Shown here: positions 17,189 through 27,330 of the stretch, piece after piece
How positions within the stretch are numbered: position 1 is the first letter of the stretch
How the letters are laid out: each line of letters starts with the position of its first letter
NCBI RefSeq assembly: GCF_015752285.1
Contig: NZ_JADOUY010000004.1
Location: 62,001-126,000 of the forward strand
Direction of reading: 5' to 3'
Length of the DNA: 64,000 nucleotides
DNA from: Mycetocola_A sp015752285
GTDB taxonomy: Bacteria > Actinomycetota > Actinomycetes > Actinomycetales > Microbacteriaceae
The notes under the pieces: generated by a model
What the model was told of the DNA's origin: nothing
The model's input: only the letters and a program-made list of their open reading frames with translations
Database searches by the model: none
Program-made: the position numbers and the translations under genes

Positions 17189-18559
17189 ATGACCGGGTAT
17201 TCCTATGAACCTGCGAGCGCGCAGAACTGGTTGGCAGTCGCCACCGCCGGTCGTCTGCTCGTCGCCCGGGTCGCCGATGGCGGAGACCGGGTCGGTGTGC
17301 TCGCAGCGACGGGAGATCCCGAAACATCGGTGCAACAGGTGCTCGAGGTCCTCACCGCCCAGGGACTCGGTGCGACAGGACCGTTCGCTCTCCTGTTCTG
17401 GGTCGACGGCGATCTGGGCGGCCAGGGACTCGGGGTCATCGTCCGCGGTGACGCTCGTGTCACCGTCGAAACCGCGGATGGCCCCCTCGAGATCTCGTCG
17501 CGTGGCGTGACGACCTGGACGGAGCAGGTGATCGAGAACCCGACCGGCTTCCGTGTCGACGTCGACGACAGCGCCGCGACCGCTCCTGAACTTCCCCTCG
17601 TCGCCGGAGCGGCCTGGGTATCGCGCATTCGGCTGACGGCATCCGTCAGCCCCCCCGCTTCTGGCGGGCAGGCCCAGACGCCCGCTGAGGCTCCGACGGT
17701 CACTGCTGCGCCGCAGGCTCTCGCAGGGTCGAGCGCTCCGGCACACGCGTCCCCTCCGGCCACGACATCCTCGGCCGCCGAACCGGCGGCGCGCGAATCA
17801 GCGGCACCCGACTCTCGCCCAGCCGAGATCTCGCACGAAGAAACGCGAGTATTCCATACCTCGACCCGCACCGGAATCGACACTGCTCAGGGCGGTACCG
17901 AGCAGCCAGCCGCGGCCGCCGCCGAACCGGAAGGGTACGACTATCTCTTCGGCGCGACGGTGTTCCGACCGGTCGGCGCCGCCGCAGGACTGCCTGCACC
18001 AGACGGGTCGGCGACGGCCACCACGCCCGACAGCGGGCCGGTTGCCCCCGTGCCCGCCTTCCTCGATTCCACCCGAGCCGCACAGCGGCAGGAGAAGCCG
18101 CCAGCACAGGGCGGAGACCACGATGGCCGGACCGTTCTCGCTGCTGATATCTCGGCTGCGCGTTCACAGGCCAGAGCGCACAAACCTGAGCAGCAAGCCT
18201 CCGAGAATCCTGTTCGCGAGGCCCCGCACAGCTACGTTCTCGAACTTCCCGACGGCGGGCGGCAGCCGTTGAGCGCTCCGGTCATCCTCGGCCGCGCGCC
18301 GAGCGTGTCGAACGTGCCGGCATCCGTGCTGCCGCACCTCGTCACCCTGACCGGCGACGACATCTCGCGGAGCCATGTGCGGGTCGCCGTCGAGGGGGAC
18401 ACGGTGGTCGTCACCGATCTTCACTCGAGCAACGGAACCCACGTGATCGCCCCGGGCAAACTCCCGCAACTGTTGCGTGCGGGGGAGCCGACACCGGTGA
18501 TCACGGGAACCGTCATCGATCTTGGCAGTGAGATCGCCCTCACCGTGAGCGAGGCATAG
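17189..18559 (+). CDS. FHA-domain protein with long disordered linker
   Basis: 456 aa. Residues ~1-140 form a compact alpha/beta region of unknown family (NWLAVATAGRLLVARVADGG...). Residues ~150-350 are Pro/Ala/Thr-rich and probably disordered. The C-terminal ~100 residues are an FHA domain (GRAPSVS, DISRSHVRVA, DLHSSNGTHV). Start at ATG 17189, with GAGGGG just before it, not at the earlier GTG. It lies 8 bp after the phosphatase stop and 1 bp before the kinase, so phosphatase, FHA protein and kinase form one unit. The likely role is a phosphothreonine-reading adaptor. Confidence 0.8.
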   Translation: MTGYSYEPASAQNWLAVATAGRLLVARVADGGDRVGVLAATGDPETSVQQVLEVLTAQGLGATGPFALLFWVDGDLGGQGLGVIVRGDARVTVETADGPLEISSRGVTTWTEQVIENPTGFRVDVDDSAATAPELPLVAGAAWVSRIRLTASVSPPASGGQAQTPAEAPTVTAAPQALAGSSAPAHASPPATTSSAAEPAARESAAPDSRPAEISHEETRVFHTSTRTGIDTAQGGTEQPAAAAAEPEGYDYLFGATVFRPVGAAAGLPAPDGSATATTPDSGPVAPVPAFLDSTRAAQRQEKPPAQGGDHDGRTVLAADISAARSQARAHKPEQQASENPVREAPHSYVLELPDGGRQPLSAPVILGRAPSVSNVPASVLPHLVTLTGDDISRSHVRVAVEGDTVVVTDLHSSNGTHVIAPGKLPQLLRAGEPTPVITGTVIDLGSEIALTVSEA

Positions 18560-18560
18560 G

Positions 18561-20174
18561 GTGGCCGCACGGCAGGTCGCAACTCCGCCGGAACTCCCTG
18601 GGCTGCGTTACAGCAGGCTGCTCGGTTCCGGCGGGTTCAGCGACGTCTACCTCTACGAGCAGGAGCTCCCGAAGCGGCTCGTCGCGGTGAAGGTGCTCGC
18701 ATCCGAGGACCTCAGCGACACGTCTCAGGCGGCGTTCGTGGCCGAAGCGAACCTCATGGCCCAGCTCTCCGCCCACCCGTACATCGTCACCATCTACAAC
18801 GCGGCTGTCGCCGCGGACGGTCGTCCGTATTTCGTCATGGAGTACTGCTCAGGGCCGAGCCTGGCCGAGCAGTACAAACGAGCCCGGTTCGGCGTCGCAG
18901 ACGCGCTCCGCACCGGTGTGCGGCTGTCGAGTGCCGTTGCGACGGCTCACGCTGCGGGCATCCTGCACCGTGACATCAAGCCGGCCAACGTTCTCACGAA
19001 CAACTACGGCTGGCCGGCGCTCACCGACTTCGGTATATCGAGCGCCGTCGACATCGACCTCCCGGTGAACACGACGACGCGAGACGCCATGAACGCGGCG
19101 GGAGCGGGTACAGCAACGGGGACCATTGGGATGTCGATCCCGTGGTCGCCCCCCGAGATGTTCGACGATCACCCGCAGCCAGACGTCCGTAGCGATGTCT
19201 TCTCGCTCGCAGCCACCCTGTACACCCTGCTCGTCGGTCATACCCCGTTCGAGGTGCCTGGCAAACCAAACGGAACCGTCGACCTGATCGGCAGAATCGA
19301 ACGCGGCACCGTCACACCGATCACCCGCACAGACATCCCCCGTTCGCTCATCTCGATCCTGAACAAGGGCATGGCCGTCTCGGCCGAAGACCGGTTCGCC
19401 ACCGCCGTCGACTTCGCTCGGGCGCTGCAGCGGGTCGAGATGGAACTGTCGTATGCGCCGACCGCAATCGATGTACCCAACCTGACCGTCCTCGAGCGAG
19501 CGCACGACGCCGATGCCGCGGAGTCGGGTGACGCCACCAGGATCCGCCGCGTCTCCACCATCGAGGCTCAGCCGGTCCTCGCTCCCAAGCCGCCAGACCC
19601 GTCTCCGCAGACTCCGGCAGATCCCACAGTGATCAGACGGATGCCGTCTGTGGCACCGCACGCGCAGGCCACTGCGCCAGAGAACACCGTTATCCGCCCC
19701 CGACCGACCGTCGAGGACCCGGTCGAGGAATCACCGGCCCCGACAGAGCAGGAACCCGCGTCCCGCCGACGGATCTGGCCGATCGTCGCGGGGATCGCCG
19801 GCGTGCTCGTGATCGGCGGAGGCATCGCCACCGCCGTGATCTTCGCTCCGACCGAGACCGACCCGTCGCCGACCCCCCAGCCCAGCTCCGACATCGTCAC
19901 CGTCGGCGTTCCCTCTCCTGAGGCCGGGTCCGTTTCTCTCAATGCCGACGGCACCGCCGTGACGTTCAGCTGGACCAACCCCGAGCCCGAAGACGGGGAC
20001 CGGTACATCTGGTACCGCAGCGACGGACCGAACCCGGGTGACAAGGTGCCGACCGAGTCGGAGTCGGTCGTCGTCGACGGCATCACGAACGGCAGCCAGG
20101 TCTGCATCGACGTTGTGATCCGTCGAACGACCGGCAAACAGTCGACCGAACCCCTGGAGATGTGCACCGAATGA
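18561..20174 (+). CDS. PknB-like transmembrane Ser/Thr protein kinase with extracellular FN3-like domain
   Basis: 537 aa. Kinase domain ~14-295: Gly-rich loop GSGGFSDV (22-29), catalytic Lys in VAVK (K44), HRD at 136-138 followed by IKPANV, DFG at 156-158, and WSPPEMF in the APE position. A Thr/Pro-rich juxtamembrane segment follows, then one membrane helix (~404-425, IWPIVAGIAGVLVIGGG) and a ~100-residue fibronectin-III-like extracellular domain ending at the stop. It corresponds to Pkb2 of the bifidobacterial PFNA cluster, with the FN3, AAA, DUF58 and transglutaminase-like genes downstream in the same order. GTG start; the end overlaps the FHA-HTH gene by 4 bp. Confidence 0.9.
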   Translation: MAARQVATPPELPGLRYSRLLGSGGFSDVYLYEQELPKRLVAVKVLASEDLSDTSQAAFVAEANLMAQLSAHPYIVTIYNAAVAADGRPYFVMEYCSGPSLAEQYKRARFGVADALRTGVRLSSAVATAHAAGILHRDIKPANVLTNNYGWPALTDFGISSAVDIDLPVNTTTRDAMNAAGAGTATGTIGMSIPWSPPEMFDDHPQPDVRSDVFSLAATLYTLLVGHTPFEVPGKPNGTVDLIGRIERGTVTPITRTDIPRSLISILNKGMAVSAEDRFATAVDFARALQRVEMELSYAPTAIDVPNLTVLERAHDADAAESGDATRIRRVSTIEAQPVLAPKPPDPSPQTPADPTVIRRMPSVAPHAQATAPENTVIRPRPTVEDPVEESPAPTEQEPASRRRIWPIVAGIAGVLVIGGGIATAVIFAPTETDPSPTPQPSSDIVTVGVPSPEAGSVSLNADGTAVTFSWTNPEPEDGDRYIWYRSDGPNPGDKVPTESESVVVDGITNGSQVCIDVVIRRTTGKQSTEPLEMCTE

Positions 20175-20887
20175 AGGCACCACGGATCGAATTCTGCGGG
20201 GAGTGGTACGACATCACTCCGGGTGAACCATTCTTCGTCGGCCGCGAGTCCGACCTGATCATCGACGAGAACCCGTTCCTGCACCGCCGGTTTCTCTCGA
20301 TCAGCCACGAGAACGACCTGTGGTGGCTCTCCAACGTCGGCAACCTCCTCGCGGCGACGGTGACAGACACCACCGGCCAGGTCCAGGCCTGGCTCGCCCC
20401 TGGCGCGCGACTGCCCGTCGTCTTTCCCGAACTCCAGGTGATGTTCAGCGCCGGCTCGACAACATACGAGTTCACGATCCACTCCGAGCCCGAGTACTTC
20501 GGCACGACGTCGCTGACCACCATGCAGGCTGGGACGACGACGGTCGGTCCGGTGCACCTCACCAGCAGCCAGCGGCTCCTCATCGTTGCGCTGGCCGAAA
20601 ACGTGCTGAAGCAGGACTCTCCCGGACGCGGTGAGATCCCCGCGTCTGCGGATGCCGCTGCGCGTCTCGGCTGGACGCAGACCGCCTTCAACCGCAAGCT
20701 CGACAACGTCTGCGACAAGCTTGATCGCATCGGCGTGCGCGGGCTGCGCGGGGGACGCGGCAAGCTCGCGACCGGGCGTCGTTCCCGACTGGTCGAATAC
20801 GCCGTCTCCTCACGTCTCGTCGATTCGGACGACCTCGTTCTCCTCGACCGTGAACGGTCGGAAGCCCCCGGTTCGACCGATTCCTGA
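20171..20887 (+). CDS. FHA-like protein with C-terminal winged-helix-like DNA-binding region
   Basis: 238 aa. The N-terminal ~110 residues look like an FHA domain (FFVGRESDL near the start, SISHEN, WWLSNVGN). The C-terminal half, after a linker, contains LTSSQRLLIVALAENVL, an AARLGWTQTAFNRKLDNVCD segment with the spacing of a helix-turn-helix recognition unit, and a basic GVRGLRGGRGKLATGRR wing-like tail. The ATG at 20171 overlaps the kinase stop (ATGA), so it is made together with the kinase. This makes it the best local candidate for a phosphorylation-controlled transcription factor acting on the shared palindromic operators. The HTH call is from pattern, not from a profile search. Confidence 0.7.
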   Translation: MKAPRIEFCGEWYDITPGEPFFVGRESDLIIDENPFLHRRFLSISHENDLWWLSNVGNLLAATVTDTTGQVQAWLAPGARLPVVFPELQVMFSAGSTTYEFTIHSEPEYFGTTSLTTMQAGTTTVGPVHLTSSQRLLIVALAENVLKQDSPGRGEIPASADAAARLGWTQTAFNRKLDNVCDKLDRIGVRGLRGGRGKLATGRRSRLVEYAVSSRLVDSDDLVLLDRERSEAPGSTDS

Positions 20888-20910
20888 CCCCAGTTCGGGT
20901 CCCGAATCGA

Positions 20911-20956
20911 TGCATTCAAATGACTGCATTTTTCGGCGTGACCGGCGTGTTAGCGT
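20911..20956 (+). promoter_or_regulatory. Promoter region of the giant Ig/FN3 protein gene
   Basis: The -10 box TAGCGT at 20951-20956 resembles that of promoter C, but the palindromic operator is absent. Instead there are two direct TGCATT copies (20911-20916 and 20925-20930, 14-bp period) in the equivalent upstream position. A small GACCC/GGGTC hairpin just after the preceding stop may mark the end of the previous transcript. Confidence 0.4.
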
Positions 20957-21021
20957 AGACCCGGTTCCTGTCTGAGATATCCGGGAATCAGCAACCGTCT
21001 GGATCGTGGGGGGACGACTAC

Positions 21022-24000
21022 GTGTTGAAGTGGCTGAAGGCGCGCAAAGTCACGGCATCCGTGGTCGCGCTGTCGCTTCTCGTCGCGATCCCGGTCACCA
21101 TCGCCGTTCTCCACGACGGATTCCCGGTCACAGACGTCGATCTCAGCGCGCGTGATGTCTGGGTCACCAACGGCACCGAGCTGCAGGCGGGCCGACTGAA
21201 CCGCCAGATCGAGGAACTGAACGCTGCCGTTTCCACGGTCTCCAACGACATCGACGTCCTGCAGAACGGTGAGAACGTGCTCCTGCACGACCGCTCGGCA
21301 TCGAGTGTCGAACGGATCGACTCGGCATTCACCACACTCGTCCAGCGGGCCGAACTCCCACCGAACGCCGCCCTGTCTCTCGGCAAGACGACGCTGTCGA
21401 TTCTCGAGCCTGACAGCGGGGAGCTCTGGACGACACCGACCGCGGGGGAACTGCGCTTCTCCACCATCGACACCGAGCCGATCGCCAAGCTCGGCGCAGA
21501 CGCCCAGAGCGTCGTCTCGAGCGAGGGAACGGTCTTCGCCGTCTCGCCCGAGAAGAAGAAGCTCTACGCCTACCCGTCCGCAGGCGGCGAGCCGAAGGTC
21601 ACCGACCTCCCCGCGCTCGAGGAATACCAGCTGACCGCTGCGGGTGAGCAGGCCGTCATCCTCGACCTCACAAAGAACCGCCTCGTGACGGATGCCACGA
21701 CCGCGATCGAACTGCCGACGAAGGCCGTGAAGATCCAGCAGGTGAGCGCAACCGGTGGCGAGGTCATCGTCGCGACCGGCTCGTCGCTGTTGCGGGCGCG
21801 GCTGAACGACAACACACCGCAAGAGATCGACGCCAACATCACGAACCCGGTCACGAAGGCAGGCGAGGTCTCGTCACCGGTGAACCTCAACGGCTGCGCG
21901 CACGGTGCCTGGTCGGGCGCGAGCCGTTACCTGTCCGTCTGCGGCGAAGCATCCCCGACCCGGCAGGACATCGAGCCGCTCGCCGAGGGAGCGAAACTCG
22001 AATTCCGGGTGAACAAGAACGTCATCGCCCTCAACAACCTGCAGACCGGAGATGTCTGGCTCGTCGACGCGAACATGCGACTCGTGCAGAACTGGGAAGA
22101 GGTCACCCCTCCGCAGGAAGACGACGGCGAAGAGGGAGACGAGAAGGCCTCGACCCAGTCGTTCGAGGACACCCTCGCCGACCGGACCGAGCAGAACCGC
22201 CCGCCGATCGCCCGAGACGACGTCCTCGGTGCCCGACCGGGCAAGAGCACGATCCTTCCCGTGCTCGACAACGACACCGACCCGGATGGCGATGTGCTCA
22301 CCATCGGCCGCAACCTGCAGGGTCTCGTGCCCGAATCGGGCACGGTCGAGTTCATCGACGGTGGTCGGGCACTGCAGTTCACACCGAACCCCGACCAGGC
22401 TGCGGGCACGATCTCGTTCCGTTACTCCGTCTCAGACGGCCGATCAGGGGGCGTCTCCGAAGCGAACGTGAGCGTCACGATCATGCCGACCGAAGCGAAC
22501 TCCGCGCCGGTCGAGCAGCGCAAGGGTGCCGTGTCTGTCGAGGCGGGCCAGGAGATCACCTACAACCCGCTCGCGGACTGGCGTGACCCCGACGGCGACG
22601 ACGTGTTCCTTCAATCGGCGGTCAGCGACAACGGGGACCTCGTCAGGTTCTCGCACGAAGGTTTCGTCACCGTCACCCACACCTCGGGGCAGATCGGCCC
22701 GCGCGACATCGTCTATGTCGTGTCCGACGGTACCGAGACGGCATCCGGAACGTTCACGGTCGATGTGAAGGCCGCTGGCACGCTGAACCCGATCGGTACT
22801 CCCGACCACGTCGAGACGTTCGTCGGCGAGCCCGTCGAAGCCTTCCCGATCGCGAACGACCTCTCGACGAACGGATCGCAGCTCTCGCTGCTGGGGGCTG
22901 AAGCCCTCCAGGGCGGCCTCTCGGTCACCCTCAAGCCCGACACCAACTCGATGCAGGTGGTGTCAGGCAAGACCGGCGTCTACTACATCCAGTACACCGT
23001 CGGTGCCGGTGCAGCGACGAGCATCGGAATGATCCGGGTCGATGTCAAGGACGTCCCCGAAAAGGTTCAGCCGCCGATCGCCGTGCACGACACCGGCTAC
23101 CTGCGACCCAACGAGCCCACCGTGCTCAACGTGCTCACCAACGACGCGTCGCCGAGCGGCAAGGTCCTCGCCCTGCGTTCTCTCGACATCCCCGATGAGG
23201 CACGGGTGCTCTCCATCGAGGTGCTCAACTCCTCGGTGGTGCGGGTGACGTCGAGCGCTGCCGTCACCGAACAGCTGCAGTTCAGCTACACCGTCTCCGA
23301 CGGGGTCAACGAGGCGGTCAGCACAGTGGCCATCATCCCGGTGCCTCCGTTGACCAAGCACCAGGCGCCGATCGCCGCAGACGACGCCGTCACCGTGCGT
23401 GCCGGCGACATCGCCAGCGTCCCGGTACTGGACAACGACGTTCACCCCGACAACGCGGTGATGACACTCTCCCCCGACCTCGCCGAACCCGTGCAGGCCG
23501 GCCTCGCATTCGTCGCCGGAGACCGTGTGCGCTACCAGGCACCGCGCGAACCCGGCGTCTATTCGGCCATCTACGCGGTCACCGACGACTTCAAGCAGAA
23601 AGCGGTGGCGACGGTCACCTTCAACGTCGTGGCCATCGACGAGGATGCCAACGAGGAACCAGCGCCCAAGACGCTCACCGCGCGGGTCTTCGCAGACTCG
23701 GCCGTCACCGTCAACGTGCCCCTCGACGGGCTCGACCCCAACGGTGACTCGGTCATTTTCGACGGGCTGTCGAGCGCACCGGCCTACGGAAGTGTCACCG
23801 ATTCGACGAGCACGAGCTTCACCTACACGGCGGCGCCCGGTTCGGCGGGGACGGATGTCTTCAGCTACCGGGTCAAGGACGTCTACGGCGCGACGGCCAT
23901 CGGCACGGTGCGGATCGGTGTCATCGAGCGACCCGAGCAGGACTCGCCGCCGATCGCCGTCGACGACACCATCGAGGTGCAGCCCGGCCGCGTCGCCACC

Positions 24001-26301
24001 GTGCCTGTGCTCGGCAACGACTCGGATCCCAACGGCTACACGATCGAGGTGAGCAAGAAGCTCAAGGACGTTCCCGAGGGCATCACCGCCACAGTGCAGA
24101 ACAAACGCTCCGTCGAGATCGAAGCCCCGGACGAGGAGACGAGCTTCGTCGTCCGATACGAGATCACCAACGGCCAGGGCGGATTCGACACGGCATTCGT
24201 GCAGGTGCGGGTCACCGAGGACGCCACGATCGCACCGCCGACGGCCATCGACCACATCGTCGAACCCGAGGACGTACTGGCCGAGAAGACCATCGACATC
24301 GATGTGACCAAGGGTGCCAACAACGCCGGCGGACGTGTCGATGACCTCGAGATCGGCATCGAGGGTCCCAACGCGGGCAGCGCAGAGATGCTCGCGAACG
24401 GCCTCGTCCGGGTCACTCTCGGTGATGCCAGAACGGCGATCGCGTACCGGCTCACCAACACGACCGACGACCTCAGCTCAGCGGCGTTCATCGTCGTTCC
24501 GCCGTTCTCCGACGGCCTCCCGCCCCGGATCAAACTCAACCTGCCGACCCAGTACGTCGACATGAACGAGACGAAGAGCTGGAAGCTGTCCGACATCGCC
24601 GAGTCGCCGACCGGCAAGGACATCCGCATCACTGGTGCGAACACCGTCAGCGCCATCAAGAGCGACGGCACGCCGAACTTCGTGGACGACCAGACGCTCA
24701 CTTTCACCCCTGCTCTCGACTACCGGGGCCCGGCAAGCATCACATTCGAGGCGACGGACGGCTCAAACACCGGCGTAGCGATGCTGGTCCTGCCGATCAC
24801 CGTCGGCGACCCCGAGATGAAGGACGTCCCGCCGACGTTCACCCCGCCTGAGCTGACGATCGAGGCCGGCGAAGCCGCGCAGACGCTCGATCTCCGCACC
24901 GCTAGCGACCACCCCAACCCCGAGGTGCTGTCTGCGCTCAGCTACAGCGGAATGTCTGCGGCAACCGGCGGGATCGTCGCCGGGCTCTCCGGTTCGACGC
25001 TCACCGTCTCTGCGCCGTTCGGCGTGCAACCGGGGACAGCGACCACCCTGAGCTTCACCATCAGCTACCGCGACTTCACGATCCCCGGAACTGTCCACGT
25101 CCGCGTGGTGTCGTCGTCGCAGCCGCTGCCGTCCACGGTGGATGACAGTTATCCCGACGGCCGCTCGAGCCAGGCCGTGACGATCAACGTGCTCCAGAAC
25201 GACTTCAACCCGTTCCCCGAAACGCCGCTCAAAATTCTCACCGCGGCTGTGAGCAACGGCGCGAACGCCACCGTGCGGATCGACGGTCCGAACCTCATCA
25301 TCACCCCCGGACCGGACAAGAGTCAGCAGATCAGCGTGATCTACAAGGTCGAGGATGCGACGAAGGACCCGAACAGGCAGGCCCAGGGTCGAGCGGACGT
25401 CACCGTCACCAGCGCTCCCGACCAGCCGCCGGCTCCGACACTGGTCGCCGAAGCCGACCGGATCAGGGTCACCATCAACCCGTCGCCGTCGAGCAACGGC
25501 GCCGAGATCACCGAGTACACCGTGACACGCACCGGCGGGGGTGGCACCGTCGTCCAGAAAGGCCAGGCCGGCAACGTGCTCGCCTTCACCGGAACCAACG
25601 GCACCGAGTACACCTTCAACGTCTACGCCACGAACAACGTCGGCAACAGCGAACGGTCGGCGTCCCAATCGGCAACGTCATACGGCAAACCGAGTGCTCC
25701 GAGCACCCCGAAGCTCTCACGCGACGGGGACTGGGCGCCGTCGACATTGACGCTCAATTGGAACAGGCCGACGGACACCGGCGGAAGTATCACCCGTTAT
25801 AACTGGAGAGTCCCCAACGCCGGGTCAGGAACCGTCACCGGTGAGAGCAACCAGAGGGCGAAGACAGACCGTGTCCCCGCTGGGACATACGGCAACGGCC
25901 AGGTCCAGGCCTGCGGCAACGGCGGGTGCGGCCCCTGGAGCGCAGGGTCGAACAGCGTCGAAGTCAAGAACGAGCCGCCGCCCCCGCCACCGACGAAAGA
26001 CATCACCAGGGTATGGGGGACCGACGGACCGCAGACACGCACCGACCCGCAGGGTCGCGCGATTTCCAACACCTACCGGGTCGCCTTCTCCTGGAGCGAC
26101 TGGCCTGCCGGTTCCTATCAGGTGACTCCGCAGTACTGCAGCGGCGGCACCTGGAACGACGTCTCCAACACCTACGCCGTTCAGATGGGCGCTGGCGGCT
26201 CGTTCACGTTCACGGCGTGGGCGCAAGCGCAACTGCCATCGTGCGGCATCCGCGTCGTCGTCCAAGGTGAAAAGACCAGCGGAAGCTACCCGTTCCCCTA
26301 A
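21022..26301 (+). CDS. Giant envelope protein with N-terminal anchor, tandem Ig/cadherin-like repeats and C-terminal FN3 modules
   Basis: 1759 aa. A short cytosolic start and a signal-anchor helix (~10-30, VVALSLLVAIPVTIAVL) place the bulk outside the membrane. Residues ~60-370 are beta-rich and propeller-like. From ~390 a module recurs, beginning PPIAxDD and containing PVLxNDxDPxG; clear copies start near residues 392, 683, 781 and 975. Two fibronectin-III modules follow near 1470-1660, then a final beta domain with WSDWPAGSYQV. It corresponds to the FN3 protein of the PFNA cluster. GTG start with GGGGGGAC upstream. Probable role: cell-surface adhesion or structural scaffold sensing the wall; exact ligand unknown. 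Confidence 0.85.
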   Translation: MLKWLKARKVTASVVALSLLVAIPVTIAVLHDGFPVTDVDLSARDVWVTNGTELQAGRLNRQIEELNAAVSTVSNDIDVLQNGENVLLHDRSASSVERIDSAFTTLVQRAELPPNAALSLGKTTLSILEPDSGELWTTPTAGELRFSTIDTEPIAKLGADAQSVVSSEGTVFAVSPEKKKLYAYPSAGGEPKVTDLPALEEYQLTAAGEQAVILDLTKNRLVTDATTAIELPTKAVKIQQVSATGGEVIVATGSSLLRARLNDNTPQEIDANITNPVTKAGEVSSPVNLNGCAHGAWSGASRYLSVCGEASPTRQDIEPLAEGAKLEFRVNKNVIALNNLQTGDVWLVDANMRLVQNWEEVTPPQEDDGEEGDEKASTQSFEDTLADRTEQNRPPIARDDVLGARPGKSTILPVLDNDTDPDGDVLTIGRNLQGLVPESGTVEFIDGGRALQFTPNPDQAAGTISFRYSVSDGRSGGVSEANVSVTIMPTEANSAPVEQRKGAVSVEAGQEITYNPLADWRDPDGDDVFLQSAVSDNGDLVRFSHEGFVTVTHTSGQIGPRDIVYVVSDGTETASGTFTVDVKAAGTLNPIGTPDHVETFVGEPVEAFPIANDLSTNGSQLSLLGAEALQGGLSVTLKPDTNSMQVVSGKTGVYYIQYTVGAGAATSIGMIRVDVKDVPEKVQPPIAVHDTGYLRPNEPTVLNVLTNDASPSGKVLALRSLDIPDEARVLSIEVLNSSVVRVTSSAAVTEQLQFSYTVSDGVNEAVSTVAIIPVPPLTKHQAPIAADDAVTVRAGDIASVPVLDNDVHPDNAVMTLSPDLAEPVQAGLAFVAGDRVRYQAPREPGVYSAIYAVTDDFKQKAVATVTFNVVAIDEDANEEPAPKTLTARVFADSAVTVNVPLDGLDPNGDSVIFDGLSSAPAYGSVTDSTSTSFTYTAAPGSAGTDVFSYRVKDVYGATAIGTVRIGVIERPEQDSPPIAVDDTIEVQPGRVATVPVLGNDSDPNGYTIEVSKKLKDVPEGITATVQNKRSVEIEAPDEETSFVVRYEITNGQGGFDTAFVQVRVTEDATIAPPTAIDHIVEPEDVLAEKTIDIDVTKGANNAGGRVDDLEIGIEGPNAGSAEMLANGLVRVTLGDARTAIAYRLTNTTDDLSSAAFIVVPPFSDGLPPRIKLNLPTQYVDMNETKSWKLSDIAESPTGKDIRITGANTVSAIKSDGTPNFVDDQTLTFTPALDYRGPASITFEATDGSNTGVAMLVLPITVGDPEMKDVPPTFTPPELTIEAGEAAQTLDLRTASDHPNPEVLSALSYSGMSAATGGIVAGLSGSTLTVSAPFGVQPGTATTLSFTISYRDFTIPGTVHVRVVSSSQPLPSTVDDSYPDGRSSQAVTINVLQNDFNPFPETPLKILTAAVSNGANATVRIDGPNLIITPGPDKSQQISVIYKVEDATKDPNRQAQGRADVTVTSAPDQPPAPTLVAEADRIRVTINPSPSSNGAEITEYTVTRTGGGGTVVQKGQAGNVLAFTGTNGTEYTFNVYATNNVGNSERSASQSATSYGKPSAPSTPKLSRDGDWAPSTLTLNWNRPTDTGGSITRYNWRVPNAGSGTVTGESNQRAKTDRVPAGTYGNGQVQACGNGGCGPWSAGSNSVEVKNEPPPPPPTKDITRVWGTDGPQTRTDPQGRAISNTYRVAFSWSDWPAGSYQVTPQYCSGGTWNDVSNTYAVQMGAGGSFTFTAWAQAQLPSCGIRVVVQGEKTSGSYPFP

Positions 26302-26342
26302 CACCAGATCGTCCATACTTCCCCCACAGAAAGAGAAGCTCA

Positions 26343-27311
26343 GTGCCCGTAACGCAAGAGCAGTCGGAGTGGTTCGCCGGCGCATTCGATTCCCTCGTCA
26401 CCAACGTGGGCCAGGCCATCCTCGGCAAGGAGGAGACGATCAAACTCGTTCTCGCCTCGATGCTCTCGGAGGGTCACGTGCTCCTCGAGGATTTCCCCGG
26501 CACCGGCAAGACCGTGCTCGCCAAGGCCCTGGCCAACACGCTCGAAGGCACCAATTCGCGCATCCAGTTCACTCCTGACCTGCTGCCATCCGACGTCACC
26601 GGTGTCACCATCTACAACCAGTCGACGAACAAGTTCGAGTTCCACAAGGGTCCGATCTTCGCGTCCGTTGTTCTGGCCGATGAGATCAACCGTGCGTCGC
26701 CGAAAACCCAGTCCGCTCTCCTCGAGGTGATGGAGGAAGGGGTGGTCACCGTCGACGGTGAAAGCTACCCCGTCGGCAAGCCGTTCATGGTGATAGCGAC
26801 CCAGAACCCGGTGGAGCAGGCCGGAACCTACAAGCTCCCTGAGGCTCAGCTCGACCGCTTCCTCATCAAGACCTCGCTCGGGTACCCCGACCGTTCGACG
26901 GCCGTCGACCTGCTTCTCGACTCAGCCAACCGGTCCAGGGCGTCACAGATCAGCCCGATCATCGGGGGACCGTCGCTCATCGCGATGTCCCAGCTGGCAT
27001 CCGCCGTGCACGTCGACCGTTCGGTGATGGAATACATCACGGACATCGTCCACGCCACCCGTTCGCACAAGGATGTCGCGCTCGGCGTGAGCATGCGTGG
27101 GGGGCTTGCCCTCGCCCGGATAATCAAAACCTGGGCGCTCGCCCACGGTCGCGCATATGCGACCCCTGACGACGTCAACACGCTCGCCGTGCCGGTGCTC
27201 GCGCACCGCCTCATCGTGGATGCCGAGAGCGAGTTCGCCGGGGTCAAGGCCGAAGACGTGATCTCGGGCATCCTCGTCGAGTTGCCCGTTCCCGCCTACC
27301 GCGCCGCCTAG
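26343..27311 (+). CDS. MoxR-family AAA+ ATPase
   Basis: 322 aa. Walker A FPGTGKT (51-57), Walker B VVLADEINRA, sensor motif IATQNPVEQAGTYKLPEAQLD and an Arg finger region DRFLIKTSLGYP are all present. MoxR proteins act as chaperone-like ATPases for partner proteins with DUF58/VWA folds; the DUF58 gene lies 19 bp downstream. It is the AAA-ATP member of the PFNA cluster. GTG start with an AAAGAGAAG purine-rich stretch upstream. Confidence 0.93.
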   Translation: MPVTQEQSEWFAGAFDSLVTNVGQAILGKEETIKLVLASMLSEGHVLLEDFPGTGKTVLAKALANTLEGTNSRIQFTPDLLPSDVTGVTIYNQSTNKFEFHKGPIFASVVLADEINRASPKTQSALLEVMEEGVVTVDGESYPVGKPFMVIATQNPVEQAGTYKLPEAQLDRFLIKTSLGYPDRSTAVDLLLDSANRSRASQISPIIGGPSLIAMSQLASAVHVDRSVMEYITDIVHATRSHKDVALGVSMRGGLALARIIKTWALAHGRAYATPDDVNTLAVPVLAHRLIVDAESEFAGVKAEDVISGILVELPVPAYRAA

Positions 27312-27330
27312 ACACCCTGAATCCGCGCCC

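Noticed and set aside
22963..24255. 430-aa reverse open frame inside the giant Ig/FN3 gene
   Set aside because: Lies fully opposite repeat modules with clear protein conservation; no start signal or recognisable domain.
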